A DNA stretch of 64,000 nt, taken from the NCBI RefSeq assembly GCF_001519055.1, contig NZ_KQ954287.1, positions 62,001 to 126,000 on the forward strand, read 5' to 3'. Positions 53,410 through 61,448 of this stretch are shown piece after piece (position 1 is the first letter of the stretch; each line of letters begins with the position of its first letter). A model generated the notes under the pieces. The model saw only the letters and a program-made list of their open reading frames with translations. It ran no database searches and had not been told where the DNA came from. The stretch is from Novosphingobium sp. Fuku2-ISO-50 (GTDB taxonomy: Bacteria; Pseudomonadota; Alphaproteobacteria; Sphingomonadales; Sphingomonadaceae). Position numbers and translations under genes: made by a program.

Positions 53410-55019
53410 CGGACTGTCTCCTTGGTCTTGAAAACGGGAAAGGAACGGAAAATCAGGTGCGCGGGCATCAGGCGGCGCAAGGCCAGCTGGATCGCGACAA
53501 AGACCGCGCCGAGCGCGAGCGAATTGCGCATGAGCACGAGGATCGCGGCAAACCCGGCATCCTGACCGGCCGGCGCCAGCATCAGCGCGACCCCGGCGCA
53601 GCCCAGCCCCGAGACCAGCGCCAGCGCAAACGGACGCAGCGCCAGCCGCAGCGACAGCCCGCCTTCGGCCACGAGATAAAACAGCAGCGGCCCCAGCATC
53701 AGCAAGGCGGCAATCATGTCGCCCAGCGCCACCGCCATGATCCCGAACGGCAGCGCGAGCAGAAAGCAGCCCAGCCCCGCCCCCGCCGTCAACAGCGCCT
53801 GACGCCGGGTCAGCCAGGCCTTGCCGATCAGCGGGAACAGCGGCTCGGCCAGCGCCTGCGGCAGCCGGGCGATCATCCCCAGCGACAAGACCATGACCAG
53901 CCCCGCCGCGCCCGACCAGCGCGCCCCGAGCAGCAGCCGCACCACGCCGGTCGATTCAAGCGCGAGCACGACAAACAGCGCGGCGCCCACGGTAACCGCG
54001 ACATCGAGAAACTGATGCGCCGTGGCATGGAGCCGCAAGGGAACCGCCGCAGCCCCTCGCGACAGGTGCATCGCGCCCGAGCCGTTGTCGCGATCGAGCG
54101 CGGCGCGCAGCCATGACCAGCCGACCGCGCGCGCCGGTTCGCGGATCACTTCCTGCGCCGTCCCGCCCAGCCGCATCGCCGCGCGATAAATCCCGACCAG
54201 CGCGGGCGAAAACGCCGCGCCGATAACCAGCGTGGTCAGATTGCCCTGAAGATAGGTCAGCACCCGCGCCGCCAGAATATGCCACGAAAAGCGAGTCATC
54301 TCGCCCAGCCCCGCAGCGCGCGGCACGGCAAGGCCAAGCCGACCCGCCCCGAGCGTATAGCCGCCCAGTTCGACGCCGAGCAGCGCCAGTTTCGCCCAGG
54401 CGAGCGCTGCCAGCCCGGCGCCGTGATGCAGCAGCGCGACCCCCGCGACAAAACCCGCCGCCTCGCACAGCCATTGCACAACGGCCATGTGGCGCAGCCG
54501 CCCGGCCCGCGTCAGCACCCCCATCTGCACCGAAACCAGCGGTCGCGCGACGACCCACGGCAGCAGCAGCCCCGCCATCATCGCCAATTCCGGAGCGAAC
54601 CCCAGATGCCGACCCAGCGCGATCAAGGCCATGCCCAGCACCGCGATCACCGCCCCGGTCATCAGCGCCGCCGCGCCCGCCTCATCGATCTGGCGCGGCG
54701 TCGGCGCACAAAGCACCCATTCGCGCCAGCCCGCCTCGGCCAGCACGGTCAGCCCGACAATGATCGCAAAGGCCAGGCTGAACACCCCGAAATCGGCAGT
54801 CGTCAGCACCCGCGCGGCATAAAGAAACAGCGCGAACTGCATCGCCTGCGCGGCGATCCGGGCCAATGCCAGCCCGCCTGCGCCCATCGCCCGCGCGCGT
54901 ATTCCTGTTCGCGCCAGACTGGTTCGCTCAGGCCCGGTTTTGGGCACGCGCCGCCCGTCGCGCAAAGGTGCGGTCAGGCGCAGGCCCGCCGCCGTACTGT
55001 CGATCGTTTCCAGTTTCAC
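53406..55019 (-). CDS. Polysaccharide flippase (Wzx/PST family)
   Basis: A 537-residue integral membrane protein with about twelve to fourteen hydrophobic segments. The N-terminal ALFLYAARVLTTADFGVFSLAFAI block and the later FSWHILAARVLTYLQGNLTTLVIGAAFSPALVGIYRAAMRL block match the polysaccharide transporter family. It would flip a lipid-linked oligosaccharide. The start is uncertain: GTG at 55019 gives a usual-length N-terminus, while ATG at 54887 also works. A flippase beside a KpsMT system suggests two polysaccharide routes. Confidence 0.84.
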   Translation of the reverse strand: MKLETIDSTAAGLRLTAPLRDGRRVPKTGPERTSLARTGIRARAMGAGGLALARIAAQAMQFALFLYAARVLTTADFGVFSLAFAIIVGLTVLAEAGWREWVLCAPTPRQIDEAGAAALMTGAVIAVLGMALIALGRHLGFAPELAMMAGLLLPWVVARPLVSVQMGVLTRAGRLRHMAVVQWLCEAAGFVAGVALLHHGAGLAALAWAKLALLGVELGGYTLGAGRLGLAVPRAAGLGEMTRFSWHILAARVLTYLQGNLTTLVIGAAFSPALVGIYRAAMRLGGTAQEVIREPARAVGWSWLRAALDRDNGSGAMHLSRGAAAVPLRLHATAHQFLDVAVTVGAALFVVLALESTGVVRLLLGARWSGAAGLVMVLSLGMIARLPQALAEPLFPLIGKAWLTRRQALLTAGAGLGCFLLALPFGIMAVALGDMIAALLMLGPLLFYLVAEGGLSLRLALRPFALALVSGLGCAGVALMLAPAGQDAGFAAILVLMRNSLALGAVFVAIQLALRRLMPAHLIFRSFPVFKTKETVR

Positions 55020-55305
55020 CGGTCCAACTGACCCCGGCAGGCCCCGCCGGGCAATCGCCGAAGCCGCGATATTGAACCCTTCCCGCGCACCCGAGTCGCG
55101 AGGCCGCCCCTCGACACGCGCATCGCGGCCTGCATGAACTGCGCGCAGCGGGGCCCTCTGCGAAGCGGAGCAATCCGGCCCCAGTCCCCTCGATAATGGT
55201 CGAACTCGCGATTGCCTGAACCAGAGCGCCCGACAAAGATCGCGGACAGGCCAGTCGACCAACGCCATTTCGCAACCGCATTCGACGCCGGAGCAAGGAT
55301 TCTTG

Positions 55306-56394
55306 GTGTACCCGCGCAAGGTCATCATCAACGGCAGGTTTCTGCTCGGCGGTTCCACCGGGGTTCACCGCGTGGCCGAAGAATTGACGCGCCAATGCCA
55401 CGCGCTGACACAGGAAGGGCAACCGCTGGCGCAGCGGATCGCCTTTGAACTATGGGTTCCGCCGGGCGCGCGCGGCGGCGCGGCGGCGCTGGGCGTGCCT
55501 TATCGCGTGGTCGGCCCGCTCGGCGGACGCGTATGGGAACAAGTGACTCTGCCGCTGATGGCGCGCGGGACGATGATTCTCAGCTTGTGCAATGTCGGCG
55601 TGATGGCCGCGGCCAATTCGGTCACGATGATCCACGATGCACAAATCCACATCACGCCTGAAAGCTATAGCCCCTCGTTTCGCGCCTGGTATCGATTCCA
55701 GCAGGGGATCATCGGCCATCGCCACCGCCGCATTCTGACCGTTTCGGAATTTTCGCGCGCCCAACTGGTCCGCTTTGGCGTGGCACCCGATGAAGCCATC
55801 CGCGTCATTCACAACGGCATCGACCATATTGGCAAGGCGCAGCCCGACCTTTCCATTCTCGACCGCCTCGGCCTGCAGCCGGATCGCTTCGTCATCTCGC
55901 TGGCCAATACCCAGGCGCACAAGAACATCCCGATGCTGCTGCGCGCGTTCGCCGATCCCGCGCTCGCCGACATGACGCTGGTCCTGTTCGGTGCGCAAGG
56001 CGCCGAAGCCTTTCGCGCCGCCGGCCATGCCATGCCCGACAACGTGCGCTTTGCCGGGCGCATCAACGACAGCGAACTCGCCGCGCTGTTCACCACCGCC
56101 CGCTGCATGGCGTTCCCTTCATCCACGGAAGGGTTCGGCCTGCCCCCGCTCGAAGCGATGCAATCCGGCTGCCCCGCGATCGTCGCCAAGGCCGGCGCCC
56201 TGCCCGAAGTCTGCGGCGACGCCGCACTCTACGCCGACCCCACCGACCCCGCCCCCTGGATCAAGGCCATCCTCCGCCTCGGCCAAGACCCCACCTTGCG
56301 CCACCACCTGATCACCACCGGCCAAACCCAATCCGCCCGCTTCACCTGGCGCGCCGCCGCCGAACGCCTGATCGAGGAACTGCTGGCGATCTGA
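55306..56394 (+). CDS. Glycosyltransferase, GT4 family
   Basis: A 362-residue GT-B enzyme. KVIINGRFLLGGSTGVHRVAEEL starts the N-terminal domain; the C-terminal domain has SLANTQAHKNIPMLLRAF and PSSTEGFGLPPLEAMQSGCPAIVAKAGALPEV (E-x7-E). The start is GTG at 55306 with CAAGGA upstream, or TTG at 55303. It diverges from the flippase gene and belongs to the same block. Confidence 0.88.
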   Translation: MYPRKVIINGRFLLGGSTGVHRVAEELTRQCHALTQEGQPLAQRIAFELWVPPGARGGAAALGVPYRVVGPLGGRVWEQVTLPLMARGTMILSLCNVGVMAAANSVTMIHDAQIHITPESYSPSFRAWYRFQQGIIGHRHRRILTVSEFSRAQLVRFGVAPDEAIRVIHNGIDHIGKAQPDLSILDRLGLQPDRFVISLANTQAHKNIPMLLRAFADPALADMTLVLFGAQGAEAFRAAGHAMPDNVRFAGRINDSELAALFTTARCMAFPSSTEGFGLPPLEAMQSGCPAIVAKAGALPEVCGDAALYADPTDPAPWIKAILRLGQDPTLRHHLITTGQTQSARFTWRAAAERLIEELLAI

Positions 56395-56742
56395 TGGGGG
56401 CGTGGGGGTTGCACGGCGGCATTTGCGGACGGACCGGAACGGCTCCTTCGCAAAACTTGCGTGTGATAAGCTGCAGATCCTGACGTTTACTGCCTTCATC
56501 AGCCACGCGCCCCAAAAATTCAGCCACTGCGAGACGACTTGGCGGCCACTCTCTTTCAGGCCCCAGAGGTGTAAATGTCCCGGCCCGCAGATTGCCAAAG
56601 GAAGGCTCGGCTTGCTAACTTGCATTGCTAGCATTTGGCCAACTGGACATGGCGCCGCCGATTTGCTATTGAGATGTTCGTATTATGTTCCACATTGCAG
56701 CGGCCATGCGAAAAGCCGTTCGTCGTCCCAAGGAAGCGGTCG
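56395..56742. other. Intergenic region before the DarTG-like pair
   Basis: No gene is supported. It contains copy B of the degenerate dispersed repeat (56415-56473). GC content drops toward the pair, hinting at a junction of acquired DNA. Confidence 0.55.
56415..56473. repeat. Degenerate dispersed intergenic repeat, copy B
   Basis: Contains GGCGGC, TTGCGGAC, GACCGGAA, TCGCAAA and ATAAGCTGC in the same order as 15374-15433. Confidence 0.55.
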
Positions 56743-57654
56743 ATGTTGATCTACCGTAGGACCAGTATATTTGAATCGCCGGCCCAAACCTTGGTGAACA
56801 CCGTCAATTGTGTTGGGGTCATGGGTAAGGGCCTAGCTCACGCGTTCAAGGAGCGCGAGCCGGACATGTTCAAGGCTTACAAGCGCATCTGCGATCAGCA
56901 CGCGCTGGAGCCCGGCAAGCTCTGGCTGTGGCGCGGAAAGGGCAACTGGGTGCTGAACTTCCCGACCAAGGTACATTGGCGCAACCCCTCGCGGATCGAA
57001 TGGATCGAGCAAGGTCTGGCAAAGTTTGTGTCCGCCTATGCTGACCAGGGTATCACGGAGATTTCGTTTCCCCAGCTCGGCTGTGGAAACGGCAATTTAG
57101 ACTGGGCTGATGTAAGCCTGCTCATGGAGCACTATCTCGCGAAGCTCCCAATCCCGGTCTATATCCACGACTACACCGTCGATGTCGGCTTGCCTGAGCA
57201 CCTCGAGCCAATTGCCCGCGCGTTGATAGACGCGGGCGTCTCAAGCGGCAGTTTCGACAGCTTCATTGCCTCGATCGGCGAAGCGCTCACGGTGGCGAAC
57301 GGCGAGATGACGACACTTGACGCCCGGTCCTCGTTTCGGGCCAGTTTTCGCGATGACAACGTGCTGGCGATCGAGACCGAAACCAGCAGCTGCGTGCTTG
57401 AGGAAGACGATTTGCGCGGCGTTTGGTTCGACATGCGGTCCGGATTGGTCACTCGGGAGAACGCGGGGTGGTCGGTCAAGGCCGGCGGCGAGCCACTGCT
57501 CTCGCTCCTCAGTGTCCTTCCCGATATGCGGCCAGTCCAAATCCAGCGTCCTGGCCGGTCCGATCCAGAGTTCGCGGTAGAGCCGCGCCCCAACCTCGGC
57601 GGGGCGGTGTCCACCGGCCAAACACGCGGGCAGCAAGAACTCGCATGGCATTGA
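56743..57654 (+). CDS. DarG-like macrodomain antitoxin (ADP-ribosylglycohydrolase)
   Basis: A 303-residue protein. Residues 1-150 are a macrodomain close to DarG: LVNTVNCVGVMGKGLAHAFKE binds ADP-ribose, LNFPTKVHWR carries the Lys76 equivalent to the catalytic lysine, and FPQLGCGNGNLDW closes the site. DarG removes ADP-ribose from thymidine in DNA. Residues 150-303 do not resemble the usual DarG toxin-binding domain and form an unknown domain. AAGGAAG precedes the ATG. Its stop overlaps the toxin gene by ten bases. The base composition is visibly less GC-rich than the neighbours. Confidence 0.85.
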   Translation: MLIYRRTSIFESPAQTLVNTVNCVGVMGKGLAHAFKEREPDMFKAYKRICDQHALEPGKLWLWRGKGNWVLNFPTKVHWRNPSRIEWIEQGLAKFVSAYADQGITEISFPQLGCGNGNLDWADVSLLMEHYLAKLPIPVYIHDYTVDVGLPEHLEPIARALIDAGVSSGSFDSFIASIGEALTVANGEMTTLDARSSFRASFRDDNVLAIETETSSCVLEEDDLRGVWFDMRSGLVTRENAGWSVKAGGEPLLSLLSVLPDMRPVQIQRPGRSDPEFAVEPRPNLGGAVSTGQTRGQQELAWH

Positions 57655-58631
57655 GCGAGGCGTTCGTCGGCCAACATATCGCGCGTTGGCAAGGCGAACT
57701 CACCAGCCCGGTCTATGCCCACCGCAGGCACTGGCCTTTGCACCTGTTCCACCATGCACCGGTCGAAAATGCAGCCGCCATTCTTCGCGACGGGTGTCTG
57801 CGCTCCAGAAACGATGCCGCCAGCCAACGCGCCCGCGACGTCGCGGCACCAGGGGTCATAGATGCGCGTAATCACGCGCACGGTTCAGTCCGGCTCTATT
57901 TCCGGCCCAAGACACCGACGCAGTGGCATATTGAGGGTATCCGCAAACCCGGCGAATGCCACTACGGCAACGATGCCCATGCTCCGGTCCTTGTGATGTT
58001 CTTGCTCGATGCGCGATCGGTGCTGACCCGGCCCGGCGTTCGTTTCTCAGACAAGAATATGCAGCTTGCAGGAGCCGTACCGGGTGACAGCGAGGCCTAT
58101 TTCGCCCAGATTCCTTTCGCGAAAGTCTTTTCCGAGGGAGGCACTGGTCGCGATCGGTCGCTAACCGATGCGAGATGCGCAGAAGTTCTTGCACCCTCCC
58201 CTCTCGCCTTGGCCGGCACGCTACGCAGCATTTGCCTACGCTCTGAGCCTGAAAAGGAAACGTTGCTGCACATGCTCGGCGACCAAAGAGGGGAATGGGA
58301 GCGCTTCTGCCATGTGTCGGATGCCTTGAAGGTGTTCGAGAAGGAATACGCCTTTGTGAACGTTCTGCGCCTGACGAGTGAAGGGGTGATTTTCCGGCTC
58401 AACTCGCGGAAAGACGGTCAGAAGATCGCACTGCAGATCGATGTTTGGGACAGCAACGGACGCCGCGTCGTCGACTTCTACAACGAAGCTCACGAACCGG
58501 TTCCACCAGACCCGCGGAAAAATTGGATCTGGCGGCATCCGCTGACGCACGACATGTACTTCGTGGAGGTCCGTCTCGAGGGACAGCTCGCTTATCAGAG
58601 CCACATGGTGCTGGGCGACACCTTGTTCTAG
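57645..58631 (+). CDS. DarT-like DNA ADP-ribosyltransferase toxin (DUF4433) with extra C-terminal domain
   Basis: A 328-residue protein. Residues 28-215 follow DarT/DUF4433: HLFHHAPVENAAAILRDGCLRSRN, GSVRLYFRPKTPTQWHI, then DARCAEVLAPSPLALAGTLRSI, whose Glu180 aligns with the catalytic Glu of DarT (E160 type). DarT modifies thymidine in single-stranded DNA and blocks replication. Canonical DarT ends near residue 210; here about 110 more residues (with DVWDSNGRRVVDFYNEA and WIWRHPLTHDMYFVEV) form an unrecognised domain. The toxin lies after the antitoxin, the reverse of the usual darT-darG order. Confidence 0.8.
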   Translation: MALSEAFVGQHIARWQGELTSPVYAHRRHWPLHLFHHAPVENAAAILRDGCLRSRNDAASQRARDVAAPGVIDARNHAHGSVRLYFRPKTPTQWHIEGIRKPGECHYGNDAHAPVLVMFLLDARSVLTRPGVRFSDKNMQLAGAVPGDSEAYFAQIPFAKVFSEGGTGRDRSLTDARCAEVLAPSPLALAGTLRSICLRSEPEKETLLHMLGDQRGEWERFCHVSDALKVFEKEYAFVNVLRLTSEGVIFRLNSRKDGQKIALQIDVWDSNGRRVVDFYNEAHEPVPPDPRKNWIWRHPLTHDMYFVEVRLEGQLAYQSHMVLGDTLF

Positions 58632-58783
58632 ATGAATGAACGAATGACCGCCATTAGGTAGTTTTCGGGTCACTCTGGATGTCAGCTTTTACGGCGATTG
58701 CGGCCTCTCCCGTAATCGGGAGTGCGGGCGGCGCTGGCAGCAGGTATCGCGCTTAGCTGTATGGTTAGCCAAGGAGGTGCCTT
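58632..58783. promoter_or_regulatory. Control region of the phd-vapC-like pair
   Basis: A perfect small palindrome CTCCCG-TAAT-CGGGAG lies at 58707-58722, about 60 bases before the antitoxin ATG. It may be a terminator of the DarT-like gene or an operator for the antitoxin. A strong AAGGAGG precedes the ATG. Confidence 0.45.
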
Positions 58784-59017
58784 ATGGCTCAGTTCTCGGT
58801 TCACGATGCCAAGACCAACTTGTCCCGTCTGATCGCTGACGCCTTGGCGGGCGGTGAATTGGTGATCGCGCGTGGCAGTGTGCCGGTGGTGCGGCTCGTG
58901 CCGGTCGAGCCGGTTGGGTGCCGCGTGTTCGGGGCGCTGAAGGGCAAGATCGCTCTGGATGCGAGCTTCCATGAGCCGCTGCCCGAGGATGAGCTGGATG
59001 GGTGGAATCTCGCTTGA
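58784..59017 (+). CDS. Phd/YefM-family antitoxin (VapB-like)
   Basis: A 77-residue DNA-binding antitoxin. The N-terminal FSVHDAKTNLSRLIADALAGGELVIARGSVPVVRLVPVE is the Phd/YefM fold; the C-terminal PLPEDELDGWN is the toxin-wrapping tail. AAGGAGG lies seven bases before the ATG. Its TGA overlaps the TTG start of the toxin remnant. Confidence 0.9.
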   Translation: MAQFSVHDAKTNLSRLIADALAGGELVIARGSVPVVRLVPVEPVGCRVFGALKGKIALDASFHEPLPEDELDGWNLA

Positions 59018-59253
59018 GATTGCTGCTCGATACGCACGTCTTGATCTGGTGGCTGGCGGGCGACGAGGCCTTGAGCCGCCGCGCTCACTGCAATCGTGTT
59101 GGCTTCATCGGCAATGGCCTCGCAGGCGAGATGAACATCACCCACAAAGACCCGTTCGACCGCGTCCTGATCGCCCAGGCACTGGCCGAGGGCATGCGGC
59201 TGGTTTCCAACGAAGCCTTGTTCGACAGTTTTGCCGTCCAGCGCCTCTGGTAA
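59014..59253 (+). pseudogene. VapC PIN-domain toxin with internal deletion
   Basis: A 79-codon remnant. The start LRLLLDTHVLIWWLAGDEALS (first active-site Asp6) and the end DPFDRVLIAQALAEGMRLVSNEALFDSFAVQRLW match VapC proteins of about 125-130 residues. The middle (about 45 residues including the AWEI-type acidic block) is missing; residues 24-44 bridge the gap with unrelated sequence. Loss of the second catalytic acidic residue makes it probably inactive, while the antitoxin is intact. It may also be in-frame by chance. Confidence 0.78.
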
Positions 59254-59397
59254 AAGCCTGATAACCGGCCACCTGGCCAAATGGCCCGTCACAGCAAGCC
59301 AAAATCAGGCTGCAAACGGCGGCCATGATAACGAATGCAACCGATCCGGCCTGCTGAACGTAGTTATGGGGACTCGGCTTCGCGCAGGCCATCGCAA

Positions 59398-59889
59398 TCA
59401 TCGTGGGGCGACTTGGGCATCCCCGGCGGCGCTTTCGTCGTCTTCTGATTGGGCGCGGCGCATGGCGGCGGCGAATTGGGTGGTCAGGCGGACGAGGGCG
59501 TCGATGTCGGTTGCGGTCCAGTCGGCAAAGCTGCGGCGGAGCAGGTGTTCGCGGGCGGAATCGATACAGGCGACCATGGCCTGCCCGGGCGTCGTCAACA
59601 CACAGGCGCGGCGGCGGCGGTCGGTGGTGTCGACGATGCGGGCGATCAGGCCCTGCGTTTCCATCCGGGCGAGTTGGCGGCTGACGGTGGTGTGATCGCG
59701 GCCCACCCGGTCGGCCAGATCCCTCACGCCGATCGGGCCCAGTCTGCCGGTCAGGACCAGCAGCGGAAACAGCGCGCGATCAAGCGCGATCCCCGCTTCG
59801 CGGATCAGCACCGCGTCACGTTCCGGGCCGTTCATCATCGCGACGATGTCGAGCACAGCGGTGTGCAGGCGGTCCAATCGGGGTGACAT
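59398..59889 (-). CDS. MarR family transcriptional regulator
   Basis: A 163-residue winged-helix regulator. LGPIGVRDLADRVGRDHTTVSRQLARMETQGLIARIVDTTDRRRRACVLTTPGQAMV covers recognition helix and wing. The ATG at 59889 is used; TTG at 59904 is possible. The upstream region carries a CTTGCAAAACACAC motif that might be an operator. No clear target gene lies next to it. Confidence 0.87.
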   Translation of the reverse strand: MSPRLDRLHTAVLDIVAMMNGPERDAVLIREAGIALDRALFPLLVLTGRLGPIGVRDLADRVGRDHTTVSRQLARMETQGLIARIVDTTDRRRRACVLTTPGQAMVACIDSAREHLLRRSFADWTATDIDALVRLTTQFAAAMRRAQSEDDESAAGDAQVAPR

Positions 59890-59991
59890 GTGTGTGTTTT
59901 GCAAGTTTTTCTTGGCTCATCTGCGCGAGGAATACACTTGCGCATTACACCTAATTCCCGTGATCGAAAGGCCCCCGCCGCGCTGTACCCG

Positions 59992-61146
59992 CTAACCGAT
60001 GCGGCGGATCGGGGTGCTTACGTCGCGCAAGTCGGTCTCGAGGCCCAACCCTTGCGCGACGGCGGCGCGGATGCCCGCGTCGAACACTTCGGGGGCGAAG
60101 CGGCGGGCGTTGGCCAGCGCGGCGGCGGGGGAAAAGTCGCTCAGCCACGCTTCGCAGCGTTCGACCGCGTCGATCAGCGATTCGACCGATTGCTCGTCGA
60201 AGAACAGGCCGGTCTCGCCGTCGATCACCGTTTCGCGCGCGCCGCCGCCGGCATAGGCGATCACCGGGCGGCCCGAGGCGTTGGCTTCCACCGGGATCAT
60301 GCCGAAATCCTCTTCCGCCGGGAAAATCAGCGCGCGGCATTGCGCATAAGCACGGGTCAGCGCGGCGAAATCGAGCCGGGGGACGATCGTCACGTTGGGC
60401 GTGGCGCGGCGCGCGACATCGGCGGCCATTTCGCCGGTGCCGACCATCAGCAGCGGCAGGCCGAGCCGGGCAAAGGCATCGACCACCAGATCGGCCCGCT
60501 TGTAGGGGGTCATCTGCCCGACCCACAAGTAAGGCCCGTCCACCGTGTCCGACAGGCCAAACCGCGCCACATCGATCGGCGGATGGACCACAGCCGCGTC
60601 GCGGCCCCACGATTTGCGGATGCGCCGGGCGATGAACGCGCTGTTGGCCAGGACGCGGTCGGGCCGCTGCGCCGAGATCGCATCCCATTGGCGCAAGCGG
60701 TGAAACATCGACGGCATGACCCGCTTGGTCAGCCAGCCGGCGCGCGCGTGGTAATCGTGAAAATGATCCCACAAATAGCGCATCGGCGAATGGCAATAAC
60801 ACAGATGAAACGCATCGGGCGGCGCGATCACGCCTTTGGCCGGGCCCGCCTCGCTGCTGATCACCAGATCGTATCCGCGCAAGTCCAACGCTTCGAGCGC
60901 CATCGGCATCAGCGGCAGGTAATGCTGATAAAACCGCTGCGCGCCGGGCAATTTGGCAATGAACGTGGTCTGGATACGATGCGCGCGGATCGTATCGGAC
61001 AGCCGATCGGGGCGCACGACATGGGTAAAGATGTCGGCGCCGGGATAGAGCCGCAACAAGCGTTCGAGCACGCGTTCGCCGCCGCGCATGCCGACCAGCC
61101 AGTAATGGATGATCGCGACCCTTGGTCCCTTTGCGCCCAGCGCCAT
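59992..61146 (-). CDS. Glycosyltransferase, GT4 family
   Basis: A 384-residue GT-B enzyme. The N-terminus VAIIHYWLVGMRGGERVLERLLRLYPGADIFTHV and FHLCYCHSPMRYLWDHFHDYHARAG are typical of mannosyltransferase-type GT4 enzymes in exopolysaccharide clusters; LWVGQMTPYKRADLVVDAF and FPAEEDFGMIPVEANASGRPVIAYAGGG form the nucleotide-sugar site. AGGGG precedes the ATG at 61146. It is divergent from the phosphohexomutase gene, which could supply its donor. Confidence 0.88.
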   Translation of the reverse strand: MALGAKGPRVAIIHYWLVGMRGGERVLERLLRLYPGADIFTHVVRPDRLSDTIRAHRIQTTFIAKLPGAQRFYQHYLPLMPMALEALDLRGYDLVISSEAGPAKGVIAPPDAFHLCYCHSPMRYLWDHFHDYHARAGWLTKRVMPSMFHRLRQWDAISAQRPDRVLANSAFIARRIRKSWGRDAAVVHPPIDVARFGLSDTVDGPYLWVGQMTPYKRADLVVDAFARLGLPLLMVGTGEMAADVARRATPNVTIVPRLDFAALTRAYAQCRALIFPAEEDFGMIPVEANASGRPVIAYAGGGARETVIDGETGLFFDEQSVESLIDAVERCEAWLSDFSPAAALANARRFAPEVFDAGIRAAVAQGLGLETDLRDVSTPIRRIG

Positions 61147-61448
61147 GTCTTGCCCCTGCAGATAATCGTCAAAGGCGACAATGCGGGGCAAGGCGCCTGC
61201 AAAAAACCGCAAGCGGCTCCGCTTCCGACCGGCCAGACGGGGTCTGGCGCCGCGCCGGGAGCGATTTTGCAGGCCTTTGCGCGCATGACGGCGGCGCAAG
61301 GTTAGCACCAAATCCGGCCCATCTTGCCAAAGCGCGGCAAATACGGGCCCAATCGAGCCGAACGGGGCTGGCATTCGCACACCATGAAGGCCATATGCGG
61401 CCCATAACGACGCGGCCACCCGGCTCGATTCCAGAAAAAGAGGCAGTG
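61147..61448. other. Divergent intergenic region
   Basis: No gene is supported between the glycosyltransferase and the phosphohexomutase. It must carry promoters for both; no clear box is evident. Confidence 0.5.

Noticed and set aside
56743..59253. Prophage or integrative element carrying the toxin-antitoxin genes
   Set aside because: No integrase, phage structural gene, tRNA or direct-repeat attachment site was found around the islet.
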